Below are positions 9,401-19,312 of a DNA stretch of 64,000 bases, in pieces. Made by a program: the position numbers and the translations under genes. Every line of letters starts with the position of its first letter. Positions within the stretch are counted from its first letter, which is position 1. Source of the stretch: Bursaphelenchus xylophilus (Eukaryota > Nematoda > Chromadorea > Rhabditida > Aphelenchoididae); the NCBI GenBank assembly GCA_904066235.2, contig CAJFCV020000001.1:2232001-2296000 (forward strand), read 5' to 3'. The notes beneath the pieces were generated by a model that had not been told where the DNA came from, did not search any database, and worked only from the letters and a program-made list of their open reading frames with translations.

Positions 9401-12293
9401 GTCACAATTCATTTTCCCGGCGGCAATACGATTTTCGATGCGACAGCGCACGTCAAACTGAGGAGTCCGGTGACCGGAATAGACCCTTCGCTATCGGTTT
9501 TTTACACATTGATTTCACAGAGAGAGAGAGAGAGAGAGAAAAAAGACATGCAAAAGCGTACTCTCTCGCCCCAAAAATTCCCTATTTCTTCCCCGACAAA
9601 ACCTTTTTTCGCGTCTTTTTTTGGCAAATTACCAATCCTATACTGTTTTGGCTTATCTCAGTTTGACGTGCAGCGTGCTCGTGATTTGTCTGATAGACTG
9701 ATGTAAAAACTAACGTCTTCAGATATTGCGGCTGCCATCCGGTTGCTCCACAGCCCAAGGGAGCGGAGGATGAGCTGTGGATGGACGATCCGGAACCTGT
9801 GAATGACGATGGAGTACCGAGTTCTGAGCCGGCCACCACTAAAATTAACCACTTTGATGGAGCCGAGAGGCCCGAAAGATATGAGAAAGTGAAGAAGAAT
9901 TGCTCAACTTCTAACAACGTTGAGCCGATTCGTCCGGAAAGTCATCGGAATTTGAATGTTTCTAATTCTGAAGCGAAGAAAAAGCAGCCAAAATCTGATG
10001 ACGTAAAAGATTCAGGAGAAGATTTGGAAGTCAATACGGCAAAGGAAACCCCTTCGAAGATCCGACTGACCAGCTTGCAAGGGCAAGATGAGAAATTGAC
10101 GGAGAAACCGCCGGTCCAAAAAAAGTCTTGCCCAGTTCTTTTGGAGGATATCCCAGCGATCAGCCCGACTGAACCAACTCAAGAAGGAGACGAGGGGAAA
10201 GAGAAGAGCAATGAGAAAGATGTGGAGGTCGAGCCGGAAAAAAGTTGTGGAGATAGAGCCAAAGGTAGGTGGAAAGATGTAACAAAAAATTTATATTATA
10301 CTAGGTGGATCAGAAGGGTCTCGAGGGACCAAGGGAAGATTTTTTTGAAATTTCGCACAGAGATTTGACATGCTGGAAATGTTATCTGCTGAAAATTTGA
10401 GTCTATGAATTGAAGGTAGCGCGCAGATATATAGAAAAAAGTTATATTGTACTTGAAGGTTCAGCCCTAAAGTTGACGTGGTCAGATTTCTTTGAAATTT
10501 TGTAGGCATGCTCTGTCTGGGCTATAGATAAATCACCAAAAATTTGAAAGAATGATTTAGAGGCCGAACAGGGATATTGATAGCAAAGGGTATATTGAGT
10601 GGGTAGCATGATATATCCGCCAAAATTCAATTTTTTCCGAGCAAAATCCACAAAGATATGGCCAAAAAAGCGAATTCTGTCTTGCCGACTCTCCTCATTT
10701 TACGTGCTCTCTCGAAATCTTGTCTCATATCTTTGATGCTTCTATAAAATACGAGTTAAAATTTTCAGTGATTGTTTTATGGCCTATGTAGAACATCTAT
10801 GCTCATTTTTAAGTAAATTGAACCCCCACCTTTGACACAATGCCCCTTTGAATATCAACAGCATGAGCAATATAATTTTTTTCCAGAGAGCTAGGTATTG
10901 CTGTTGGCGCTTCAAAACGATTTTTTCTTGGGTGATTTTGATCGAAAATTTTTTTTTTCTTCGTTTTTAGATAAAAAGCCGCCAAAACCACCCCGCCGCA
11001 AGAGCCCTTCTTCTTCAAGCTCTTCAAGTTCATTAGGCCCAAAATTGGTCGATCGCCCATCCAAGAGTGGCGTTGTTTCCAGCGCCGATCGTTATGTGAA
11101 GCCGAGGAAGAGCGGCTCCGAGTCCAAGGAGCAGCATCGAACTCGAAAGCCGAGTGGTCAGAACGCGACGTGCAGAGATTGCATCTTGTCTTGCGGATGC
11201 GCCGAAAAGCCGAAGGAGAAGAAAACGCTGGTCAGGAATCTGGATTTGGCCCCGAAATTCAAGGTGAGTTGAGTAGTTTGAGGTTGGAAATGGATTGGGG
11301 TTTTAGGGAGGTGACTCAAATGTAGGATTTCTTTGTCTATTTTTTTTTCGAAATTTGTCTCAATTTACCGGAAAAAATTTGACCCTATAAAGTTTCATAT
11401 CTGTGATATTTTTGCCGTAGAAAGCAATGTTTCTACAAAAAAAACCAATTTTTTCAAGGCTAAGCTTGCAGAGATATGGCTAAAAAGTGATGTCGACGAG
11501 GGATCATGGAGAATGAAGAGAGCGGTCAGAGAGAAGAAACTTTTTTAGCCGTATCTCTGCAAATTTTGCATGGGTAAAATTGATTTTTTGTGGAAACATT
11601 ATTCTCTACGGTAGAAACAGGAATAAAACTATTCATGCCAAAATTTGCAAAAAAGATGTAACATTTTTTCCAACTTTCGAGGTAAAAATATCGGTTTTTT
11701 TGCAAAGCGCGAGGTAGGGGTTTCACAGTGGACGACCTGATCCAGTGGCAAAAAACGTACCATTTTGCATCCGGGAAGGATAAAAAATGTGGCAAAATGC
11801 TTCCCTGTTCAAGTGAAAAAACGTCGTTTTGAAGGGTGCGCTGAAATCTAAAAAGTTTTTTCACTCCGAGAGTGAGGTTTTTGCCACATTTTTTGATGCT
11901 TCCTGGATGCAAAATAATACGTTTTTTGCCACTGGATCAGGTCCCGCTGTATATCGTATAAAAAATTTGGCCAAATTTTTGACAATTTTCATCAAAATCT
12001 GAGCGTTGTAATTTGAGAACTTTCTCTATAAGACCAAATTAAATATCTGTACAACCAAACCTCTCTAAAACAAATATTTTTTTAATACCCCTGGGATTTT
12101 GCCAAAAAAATTGTAATTTTTTACCAATCTCCTTTTCCAGACCGAGCAGCTCCCGCACGGCGTCATTCTGCACATCAAATTCTCGGTGCACGCGCCCACC
12201 GGCCTCACTCGCGACGTGCACGCCATCTTCGACATGCCCAACTACCAACTTCGTCGTATCGTCGTGGACGGCGCCGAGTATTATCGTGTCTAA
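6408..12293 (+). CDS. Unrecognised 471-residue charged protein, seven exons
   Basis: Exons: 6408-6425, 6819-6878, 6944-7085, 8351-8558, 9723-10264, 10971-11263 and 12141-12293. All junctions are GT-AG and keep frame; the 18-nt first exon is weakest (MQNERR). The N-terminus is basic (RIMRTRRPRSYLVE). Exon 5 encodes a YCGCHP motif, then a long acidic/Lys-rich, low-complexity and probably disordered region. Exon 6 has a proline/lysine patch (KKPPKPPRRK), an eight-serine run and a CxxCxxxCxC cluster (TCRDCILSCGC, Cys 391/394/398/400) that could bind zinc. The last exon encodes a compact, conserved-looking domain of about 50 residues (HGVILHIKFSVHAPTG to DGAEYYRV). The composition suggests a nuclear or scaffold protein, which is inference. 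AATAAA at 12312-12317 is the likely poly(A) signal. Long introns hold R1, R2 and R3 copies. Confidence 0.65.
6500..6722. repeat. AT-rich minisatellite in intron 1
   Basis: Seven or so imperfect copies of a unit built around TTTTTGGCCAAATTTTTC, spaced about 25-35 bp. It produces spurious long Phe/Asn or Lys-rich open frames on both strands (6224-6746), which are not genes. Confidence 0.75.
7550..7990. repeat. R3 element in intron 3
   Basis: Near full-length R3 copy with landmarks GCTCGCGTTTTGCAGGCGCA, GAGAGAGTACGCGAAATGCG and CTCGGTCGTTTCTGCAAAG. Short open frames at 7525-7874 fall inside it and are not conserved. Confidence 0.65.
8080..8355. repeat. Intron 3' segment duplicated at 10620-10890
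   Basis: This stretch, ending in the acceptor TTTCCAG and AGAG of exon 4, is repeated with moderate divergence at about 10620-10890 in the intron before exon 6. Shared landmarks include ATTTTATGTGCTCTCTCGAA or its variant, GTGATTGTTTTATGGCCT and CAATATCAACCG/CAGC. The 5' part belongs to R3; the 3' part is native intron. Confidence 0.7.
8670..9080. repeat. R3 element in intron 4
   Basis: R3 copy in the opposite orientation to that at 7550. Landmarks are GCTCGCGCTTTGCAGGAACT, GTAATGTTTCCACGAAAAAA and CGCGTACTCTCTTGG. A fragment of R3 edge recurs at about 9175-9220. Confidence 0.6.
9322..9702. mobile_element. R1 element carrying a nested element
   Basis: R1 sequence runs from TTTGTCGGAAAAATAAAAAG to the terminal GATAGACTGATG. 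It is split at 9449-9670 by an element with ends CACGTCAAACTGAG / CTCAGTTTGACGTG. The 5-bp flanks are both CAGCG, consistent with a target duplication. A (GA)n microsatellite at 9519-9539 lies in the inner element. Confidence 0.7.
10620..10890. repeat. Duplicated intron end with a decoy splice acceptor
   Basis: Second copy of the segment at 8080-8355, here in the intron before exon 6. It ends TTTTTTTCCAGAGAGCTAGG, a strong acceptor followed by what was the start of exon 4, 80 bp upstream of the real exon 6 acceptor. I see no open frame that continues productively from it. Confidence 0.6.
11400..12030. repeat. R3 element interrupted by an R2 palindrome
   Basis: R3 sequence from about 11400 to 11720 resumes at about 11950 (CATCAAAATCTGAGCGTTG). 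Between them, 11726-11949 is an R2 palindrome, so R2 inserted into an existing R3 copy. Confidence 0.65.
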
Positions 12294-12311
12294 TCCCCAT
12301 ACTTCTTCAAC

Positions 12312-12330
12312 AATAAACGTTCGATTTATT
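12312..12330. terminator. Opposed poly(A) signals of two convergent genes
   Basis: AATAAA at 12312-12317 serves the plus-strand gene ending at 12293. TTTATT at 12325-12330 (AATAAA on the minus strand) overlaps the minus-strand stop codon at 12329-12331. Cleavage downstream of each signal would make the two 3' UTRs overlap. Confidence 0.6.
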
Positions 12331-14314
12331 ATGCGAATAGACTTAAAATTAACAATGAGGACAAAAAATATGATGCTGTTGCAAGATAACCACTATTGCA
12401 ATGGTCCCCGACGCACTCGCAATAGGACTCGGCGATCTCGCTGAAGTCGAGACAAGTCACCTTTTCGTTGTTGCGCCGACAATGCGACAACTGGCCCTGT
12501 TTGATTTCGGCCGGCTTGTTGAACATGTCCGGATGACAACCCCGAATTGTGGAGTAGGTCAGGGTACCTGGAAGCAAATATTTGCGGTTTTTTAGGAAAG
12601 AAATGGCCAAAATTGGGCTTAAAATTCTTTGATTTGAAATGATGATTTTTTGGCATTTCCACTGTGCAGAAAGATTCAGCCCAAAAAAATCTATTGCACG
12701 TACAAAAATCAAGGAATTCCACGGTGCGAAGTGAAATTTGATTTTTTGCACAGTGTACGTCATCGAAATTACTCGAATGACTTTGCGAACAGTATATCGA
12801 AAGAAAATTGTGAAAAATGGCCAAATCAAACAAATGTGGCCAAACCTTGCAACATCTTTCCAATCTTGCTAAAAACGGCCAAGTAAAAAAATTGTGGCCA
12901 AATCGGGAAAATCTGACTAAATTTGAAGTGTGACCATGAGATTTTTTTAATAAAACTTGAAAAAAATCCAGAGAATTTTTTAAGTTTGACATCTATCACT
13001 CTGTCGGGAAAATAATGAGCACTTTGAAAATCGCATCGCCGCAAAAAATAAATTGTGTCATGGAAAAATCAAATTGCTTTTCACTCCAGCAACGCGATCG
13101 GCGCGGTGACATTGTGCTCATTATTTTCCCGACAGACTGATAAAAATATATGTCTTACCAGAGTTATTGAACGTCTGCTGCCATTTGAAACAGACTCCAT
13201 TGCAGTCCACTACCGCTTTTTCTCGCAGCAGCCATAGGTCCCAATCGCACATGTTGTCAAAGACTTTGGGCAGCTTCACTCGACCTTGTGGACCGCGCGG
13301 TCGGTTGAGAAAGTCCTGTCGCATATCCTCCGACGCGCAACTGAAGCATTTTACTGAAAATTTACAAATTTTAATTTGTAAATTTTTATTAGAAATGAAT
13401 TAACAAGGGGTCGGAATACTCAACGATTTTTGCGGTTAAAAGAGTACGTGAAGCGCAAACAAAAAACTTTTTTTGGAAACTTCTCCCACTACGGGAAAAA
13501 CAAGGCAGATTTTTTTAACAGGGGAAGTACCCCAAGTGCGACGGTCGGATTTTTTTTTAATCTTGCACACGCTTCGGGCATAGACTAAACATCAATTTCT
13601 CAAAGTTTTAGCTCGCGCTTTGAAGGCGCAGCCGAGATATTCAACAATCTTTGCGGCCGAGAGAGTACGCTAAACGCGGAGAGCGGTCAGAGAGAAAAGC
13701 ACTTTTTGGCCATTGCTTTGCTAGTTTCGTGCGGAAAACGTTAATTTTTTGTGGAAACATTACCCTCTATGGTTGAAATAGGCATGAAACTTTTTGTGTC
13801 GAAATTCGGCAAAAAGTCTTAAATTTTCGCCGACTTTCGATCTAAAAATCTCGGTTGTTTTTTGCAAAGCGTGAGCCAGGATTCTCGCATATTTTTTAGA
13901 AAAAATTATTCTAAATTTGTGCCAAGTTTCATCAAATTTGAGCGTCGCACTTGGGGTACTTTCCTTGTAAACTAAAATTTGTGTCTGCGCTCGTTCTCAA
14001 AATCCAGAAATTCTAATCTCGCTTTTTTGTTAGAAAAAAGTAATAGATTTGCGACCAGTTGCTTTAATAAATCTGTCGGGAAAACAATGAGAAATCTGTC
14101 GTATCGAAAACCGGAGAAAATGAATTTTGTCGCGGCAAAATCAAACTTCTTTTCACTCCAGCGACACAATCGACGTAGCGACATTGTCTCATTTTTTTCC
14201 CGACAGACTGATAAAATCTGAGCGTCGGAATGTAACTAACTACTTACCTGACTGCCCATTGATTTGCACAAAATTCAGCAACACCGTTAGGCTAGCCACC
14301 CACCATCTGTACAT
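12329..14314 (-). CDS. Ly6/uPAR-type cysteine-rich protein, probably GPI-anchored
   Basis: Three exons: 14314-14248, 13353-13159 and 12567-12329, all GT-AG and in frame, 166 residues. Residues 1-21 form a signal peptide (MYRWWVASLTVLLNFVQINGQ). The mature protein opens with VKCFSCAS, the usual Ly6 N-terminal CxxC, and ends its fold with YCECVGDHCNSG, the Ly6-type C-terminal CxC...CN signature. More cysteines lie between (NMCDWD, VDCNGVCFKW, RGCHPD, SHCRRN, VTCLDF). The final 17 or so residues are hydrophobic with no cytoplasmic tail, as for GPI attachment. It resembles the nematode ODR-2/HOT style of Ly6 proteins, but I cannot assign an orthologue. Such proteins act at the cell surface, often with receptors. 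Both introns carry repeats (R1 at 12996-13140, R3 at 13405-13968). Confidence 0.75.
12996..13140. mobile_element. R1 element, type with GAGCAC ends
   Basis: TIRs TCACTCTGTCGGGAAAATAA / complement of TCAGTCTGTCGGGAAAATAA, flanked by TA at 12994-12995 and 13141-13142. It lies in an intron of the Ly6-type gene. No coding capacity. Confidence 0.8.
13405..13968. repeat. R3 element plus fragment
   Basis: About 13520-13968 is near full length, with both ends matching CCCAAGTGCGACG / GTCGCACTTGGGG. A fragment of a second R3 precedes it at 13405-13470. Confidence 0.65.
14068..14211. mobile_element. R1 element
   Basis: Ends AATCTGTCGGGAAAACAATG and CCCGACAGACTGA, internal AATTTTGTCGCGGCAAAATC. It is in intron 1 of the Ly6-type gene, just downstream of exon 1 on that strand. 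Confidence 0.7.
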
Positions 14315-14589
14315 AACTGTTTCTGAAATTAAGTTTCCTGTCACAACAATAAAAAAAAGAAATGCGCTTATAAGGAGATGGAACAACAAAGAAACGACGG
14401 AAAAGCAGCTTAACATTTCAACTCGCATTCTTTTGCATGATAAACTTGAAATATGTAGATTATGCGGTCAGAGAATATCTTTAGCCTAATGTGAGACGGT
14501 TGCTTTGAATTTGCCGTTACGGCTACAAATATTATTATATAACGTCTCTAGTTTACCGTTACTTACATAAAGGGCTGTAAATTAACAAG

Positions 14590-14830
14590 GGAAATGCTTT
14601 AAATGCGACGCTCAGATTTTGGTCGAGGAAAGTAATGCTTCCGCAAAACATACATAAATTTTTCCCGCACGAAACTGGCAAAGCTATGACCAAGTTTTTC
14701 TTCTACGCCGTCTCTGCATTTCGCGCACTCTCTCGTAGGCAAAAAAATATCTCGGCTGCCCCTGCAGAGCGCGAACCAAAATTTGCTGGGTTGTTGTGTG
14801 GCCTACGAACAAAATGTGAAAATTTTCAAA
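14590..14830. repeat. Partial R3 element
   Basis: Reads AATGCGACGCTCAGATTTTG, then GCACGAAACTGGCAAAGC and CGCGCACTCTCTCGTAGGC. The middle is deleted relative to other copies. Confidence 0.5.
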
Positions 14831-15104
14831 AGAATTTATTTAAACCTGTGTCATTTTTACGGTAAGACTAAATGTTTAGACAGAAAAATACCAAAAATAT
14901 TATGATTATTATCAAAATTTATTCAGAAAAATACATATAGACATTGAACATTGAATCATTGAGACAAAATGCGTAATCGTCTTTGAATTTTTGTTCTTTT
15001 AATGAAAGGCTGTCAGTGATGTCTTACATCAAAGAATGATTATTCTTCTCGGAATTTATCTAAATTTTTCTTTCGCCAATACTACGGTACCGCAGGCTTG
15101 ACAG

Positions 15105-15380
15105 CCGGGGTTGAACCTGAACTCTTCCCCTTTTTGAACTTTACCCCTTCAGAACTTTACCCCTTTTTCAACTCTACCCCTTGAATGAACTTTACCCCTT
15201 TTTGAACACTACCCCTCATTTTGAAAATTGAAAAAATGAGGTGTGACACCTTATACGATGAAAATTTTTTCAAATTGAAAATAATAAGGTGTGACACCTT
15301 ATACGATGAAAATTTTTTTTAAATTGAAAAGAATAAGATGTGACACCTTATACTATGAAAAAAATTTTCAAATTGAAAAT
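15105..15380. repeat. R6 tandem repeat with CCCC/TTTGAAC edge
   Basis: Three tandem units of about 50 bp containing GTGTGACACCTTATACGATG (15240-15380). They are preceded by short alternations of CCCCTTTTTGAACTTTACCC (15115-15215). It matches half of the larger symmetric element at 28575-29210. Confidence 0.7.
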
Positions 15381-15384
15381 AATA

Positions 15385-15538
15385 TCAGTCTGTCGGAAAA
15401 ATAACGGCGGATCGTCGCATCAAAATGTCTCGCCTCGCCGCTGTCGCGCACCAAATATCCAGCTGCGGTCGCCGTCGCAAAGCGATGATGGGCGATTCCG
15501 AGGCGCGACGATTCGCCGTTGTTTTCCCGACAGACTGA
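15385..15538. mobile_element. R1 element, GCGGATCGTCGC subtype
   Basis: TIR TCAGTCTGTCGGAAAAATAA, TA at 15383-15384 and 15539-15540. The interior is the second R1 subtype (ATGGGCGATTCCGAGGCGCG), unrelated to the AATTGTGTCGCGGCAAAATC interior although the ends are the same. Confidence 0.8.
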
Positions 15539-15544
15539 TAATCC

Positions 15545-15835
15545 TTTGCTTTCTCACATTGCATGCATGCCGCCAAAATCACAGCAGCAACTTTGCGAAC
15601 GGACTTGAAGTATACATATACTTTCATAAAGTGCTTGCACATTTTCCGCTTTCGCACAGTGCATTTTGAATTTTTTCTACGCTTGTCGCTAACGCACAGT
15701 GCATTTTGTTTCTTTGCACAGCACGACAATCAAAACAAAAAGCCGATAAAAAATAACACTGTGAAAATGCCTGGCACCGACGTAGCGATGTAGTTGAAAT
15801 TTGCTTACGTCCAGCGACATTTCGCCGGACAACGC
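15545..15835. repeat. R4/R5 fragments
   Basis: Half-palindrome ending GCAACTTTGCGAACGGACTT (R4), followed by TTTCATAAAGTGCTTGCACA and repeated CGCACAGTGCATTTTG (R5). Short ORFs here are not supported. Confidence 0.5.
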
Positions 15836-15903
15836 AAAAGCCAAAAAAAAAACGGGGTCATTCACGCCAGATTGGGGGGTTTTTTGCGCGCAGTGCGGGG
15901 CGT

Positions 15904-16212
15904 GACAAATGTCTATGTACTTTACGAAAAATACTTTCAGATTGTCGGGGAAATAATGAGCACTCTGCCGCATCGAAAATCGCCATCAAAAAAGGTGACA
16001 TTCACGGTGAAAGATTGTTTTTTTTTGGTACACAATGTGACAAATGTCCGTGCACTTTATGAAAAAATACTAATGTCAGATTGTCGGGGAAATAATGGGC
16101 ACTCTGTCGCATCGAAAATCGCCATCAAAAAAGGTGACATTCACGGTGAAAAATTGTTTTTTTTTGTGCATAATTCGACAAATGTCCATGCACTTTATGA
16201 AAAATACTAACA
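15904..16212. repeat. Tandem duplication, about 136-bp unit
   Basis: Unit 1 is 15904-16038, unit 2 is 16039-16176 and a third partial unit starts at 16177. Each starts GACAAATGT and contains an R1 left half (TCAGATTGTCGGGGAAATAA) followed by GGTGACATTCACGGTGAAA. The duplicated block thus includes a truncated R1 element. Confidence 0.75.
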
Positions 16213-16740
16213 TCATGACAACACTTCTCCATTAAAATGCCAAAAAAATTAATAGCCAAAAAAGTAATGCAATCTGTTTACCAAATCACCCGCAAAATCA
16301 ACTGACCCCAACCCATCAAAGTGAAGCCTATCCCCACCTCGCAAACCAGATTAACCCCTCGAAGTTTATTTGCCGGAAAGGCGGAATGCAAATAAATAAA
16401 ATGAGATTGGAAAGAAGATTTTTGTGGTCCTTAAAAACTCCCATCGATCCTGTCGGAGGGCGAAGAGAGGCCCTCTCTCTCCTTCCTCCTCACTCTATAT
16501 TCCTGAGCGACAAAAAAAAGTTTATGACAAAATCGAGCGCTATATCCATCATGTCTTTCGCGGGAAAGAACGCAGCGGATTTCGGTGGGCCAAACGGATT
16601 GAATTGCAAGATGTTCGAGAAAGTTGGACGAGATTTGGGGGTTTCACGGGCGGAAACGTCATAAACAGTCAGTAGGTGTTGAAAGCGGCGGTAAATCCAG
16701 TGAAAACAAAGAGATTTTTGGTGAAAATTAATTGGCAAAG
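16213..16740. other. Non-repeat stretch with a weak open frame
   Basis: A plus-strand frame at about 16424-16675 has composition compatible with a coding fragment (for example VYDKIERYIHHVFRGK), but the minus strand is also open and no splice structure or family supports either. I list it as possible coding debris only. Confidence 0.2.
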
Positions 16741-16744
16741 TTGA

Positions 16745-17690
16745 CTGGGGAGGTGCTCAAAGTGCGACGCTAAGATTTTGATGACACTAACGACAAATTC
16801 ATCATATTTTTTCTATGACATATGGGAGAACTCCAGCTTTCCTTTTGCAAAAAAGACCGAGATTTTTAAGCCAAAAGTTGATCAGAATTTAGCCCTTTTT
16901 TGTGAATTTTAGCATAAAATTTTTTACAGGGTCTTACAAAAAACGTGAAGGAAAGTGGAAGGCTATAACTTCCGGCGGAGGTGACGCAGAGACTTCGTAT
17001 TTGAAATATGTATTTTTTTAAAGACATAAGTTTTTGTCTACGAAATAACAAGCTCTTAAAGTGCAAACTGAGGTCGCTACGACCTTCTGAAGTAGAGGCA
17101 TCTCTACCCCGGAAACCAGGTTTTTTCGGTTGAAAATGATCGAGAAATTTCGGACTTTTTAGGTTGAAAATCACCAGGAAATGTCGGATTTTTTGGGGTT
17201 TCTTGATATAGTCTTTAAGAGAACGTGCATAATTTGCAAGTGTTGGCACTTTCCTCCTATTTTTCAACATCACCCATATCGAAACCCCCCAAAAATTCCG
17301 ACATTTCCTGGTGATTTTCAACCGAAAAAGTCCAAAATTTCTCGTTCATTTTCAACCGAAAAAACCTGGTTTCCGGGGTAGAGATGCCTCTACTTCAGAA
17401 GGTCGTAGCGACCTCAGTTTGCACTTTAAGAGCTTGTTATTTCGTAGACAAAAACTTATGTCTTTAAAAAATACATATTTCAAATACGAAGTCTCTGCGC
17501 CACCTCGGCCTTAAGTTATAGCCTTCCAATTTCCTTCACGTTTTTTGTAAGACCCTGTACATGTGCCTACCGCAATGTTTCCGCAAAAAATCAATTTCTC
17601 CGTAGGCCGATATGGCCAAAAAAGGAATTCTTTCTGAAGACTCTCCGCGTTTTGCGGAGAGTTACGCTGCATATTTTGGCGGCGCTTGCA
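16745..17690. repeat. R3 element split by a long inverted-repeat element
   Basis: R3 sequence at 16745-16926 (AAGTGCGACGCTAAGATTTT) continues at 17558-17690 (GCAATGTTTCCGCAAAAAAT). The interruption is the element at 16927-17557. Confidence 0.7.
16927..17557. mobile_element. Foldback element CAGGGTCTTAC, TA target duplication
   Basis: Terminal arms of about 270 bp are near-perfect reverse complements (CAGGGTCTTACAAAAAACGT / complement), with a spacer of about 85 bp. TA flanks at 16925-16926 and 17558-17559 rejoin a continuous R3 sequence when the element is removed. Non-autonomous, Tc1/mariner-like by target site (inference). Confidence 0.8.
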
Positions 17691-17720
17691 ACGCAAAAGC
17701 AAAAATTTGTAGAATCAGTG

Positions 17721-17889
17721 TACTAGGCGCGACATAAAGTCCGTAGAATTTTGCACAGTGCATTCAACCCTTCTTTTTCGCACGCACCGCGGCGATTCCC
17801 CGTTTTTGCACTAGCGACATGCACTTTTCGACGATTGCACCCGCCAAGTCGGCGAAAAAAATTCTACGGACCTTATGGCGCGACTAGTA
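17721..17889. mobile_element. Foldback element ACTAGGCGCGACATAAAGTC
   Basis: Left end TACTAGGCGCGACATAAAGT and right end ACCTTATGGCGCGACTAGTA are imperfect inverted repeats of about 30 bp. A related right half appears near 50340-50365 (GGACCTTATGGCGCG). Confidence 0.55.
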
Positions 17890-18430
17890 ATAGTAAAGTC
17901 TCCTGCGTTTGACACGCAAAAAACATAAAGAGATTTACAAATTCTCAAAGGAAAAGCTATTTTAATCACGTTTAAAAATGTTTTGATTAATCACTTTTCC
18001 GTGAACATAGATAGCTTTATGAATAGTGAGAGGCTTACGATTCAGACAATTTGAGAACGAACTAGACGAAATATAATACATAAATAAATGTCGGGAAATC
18101 GATAAATAATTTTTGAAAGTGTTAGCTTGCACTTTGCACGGTCCGCCTAGATATTCAACGATCTTTGCGGCAAAGAGAGCTTCTTATGCAAAGATTCACA
18201 AAAAAAACTGTCGAAATTTTTCTCAACTTTCACCTAAAAATCTCGGTCGTTACGGCAAAACGCAAGCTAAAAATCTCACGTATGTCCTATCAAAAATTCT
18301 TCTTAATTTGTGCCAACTTTCATCAAGATCTAAGCGTCGCACTTGTACCACTCCCCAGAGAAATAAAACGACGAAAAAATAATAATTTCCCGCTAAACCC
18401 GTTCGTGTATTGTCCGAGCGTGTTTGTTTT
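17890..18430. other. Intergenic with an R3 fragment
   Basis: 18110-18350 is a degenerate R3 (TTCAACGATCTTTGCGGCAA ... AAGCGTCGCACTTG). No gene seen. Confidence 0.4.
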
Positions 18431-18660
18431 ACACCCGAGAAGATAGGGACACACTGGACATTTCCAAATCCGCTGCGCAAACACGTTGAACCCGAGCGAA
18501 AGCAAATATTCCGCGTGTATTACATGTGGAGATAAATTGCTTGAGAATGAAGAAGGTGGCCAACGGAGGGTGGAGAAGTTGAATGTGACAGTGAAGCAGA
18601 GAGCAGAGGATCTTCTTGTTCTTTTAAGGGCATTTGATTGTGTCTTATCTTTGTTGCCCA
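18431..18660 (+). other. Possible coding relic with CxxCGD motif
   Basis: An open plus-strand stretch reads protein-like sequence, including ACITCGDKLLENEEGG and VTVKQRAEDLLVLLRAF. There is no start, splice support or known family. It sits in a repeat desert and may be a decayed gene or transposon ORF. Confidence 0.2.
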
Positions 18661-18825
18661 TCTATTTCAATTCATTCATCTAGTCAAATGTAAAATCATC
18701 GAGTGTATCAGTCGGATTTCCATTGTCTGGCGCATACTTCTTTTTCACTGTGAAGTAAGAAGAATGAAGAACCGCTTATGGAGTGCGCAGACGTCATATG
18801 AGGTTGTGGCATATACAATACTATA

Positions 18826-18978
18826 AGTCTGTCGGAAAAATTCTGACCACAATGTCGCTGCGCCGATCGGGTCGCTGAAGTGAAAAGCAATTTGATTTTG
18901 CCGCGACACAATTCATTTTCTTGGCGGTGATGCGGTTTCCGAAGCGACAGAGTGCTCATTATTTTCCCGGCAGAGAGA
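18826..18978. mobile_element. R1 element
   Basis: AAGTCTGTCGGAAAAATTCT to ATTTTCCCGGCAGAGAGATA, interior AAGCAATTTGATTTTGCCGC. Both ends carry a few substitutions. Confidence 0.7.
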
Positions 18979-19312
18979 TAATCGTTTAAAGATCGGGCAC
19001 AAATTATTTATTTCTCTTGATGAAACCCACAAAGCTTAGCAGGGGAGGTGCTTGAAGTGCAACTCTTGGATTTTTATGGATTGTGGCGCAAATTTAATCA
19101 ATTTTTTTTAGAATATAAGACGTATGCTTGATTCCTAGCTTGCGCTCTTATATATACATTTATTGTATTAATAAAGAATGAGAAAAGCAAAAGAAATCTT
19201 GTCGTTCGTAAATGTTTTTCATGCTGTGCACTTCATGACTGAGTGACATATCAATTAGCTTCTGAACTAGTATGAACTTTACTGCTTCGAAAACAGTTAT
19301 GATAATCTAGTT
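18979..19312. other. Intergenic, R3 edge only
   Basis: An R3 edge is visible at about 19035-19150 (GTGCTTGAAGTGCAACTC). No gene. Confidence 0.35.
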
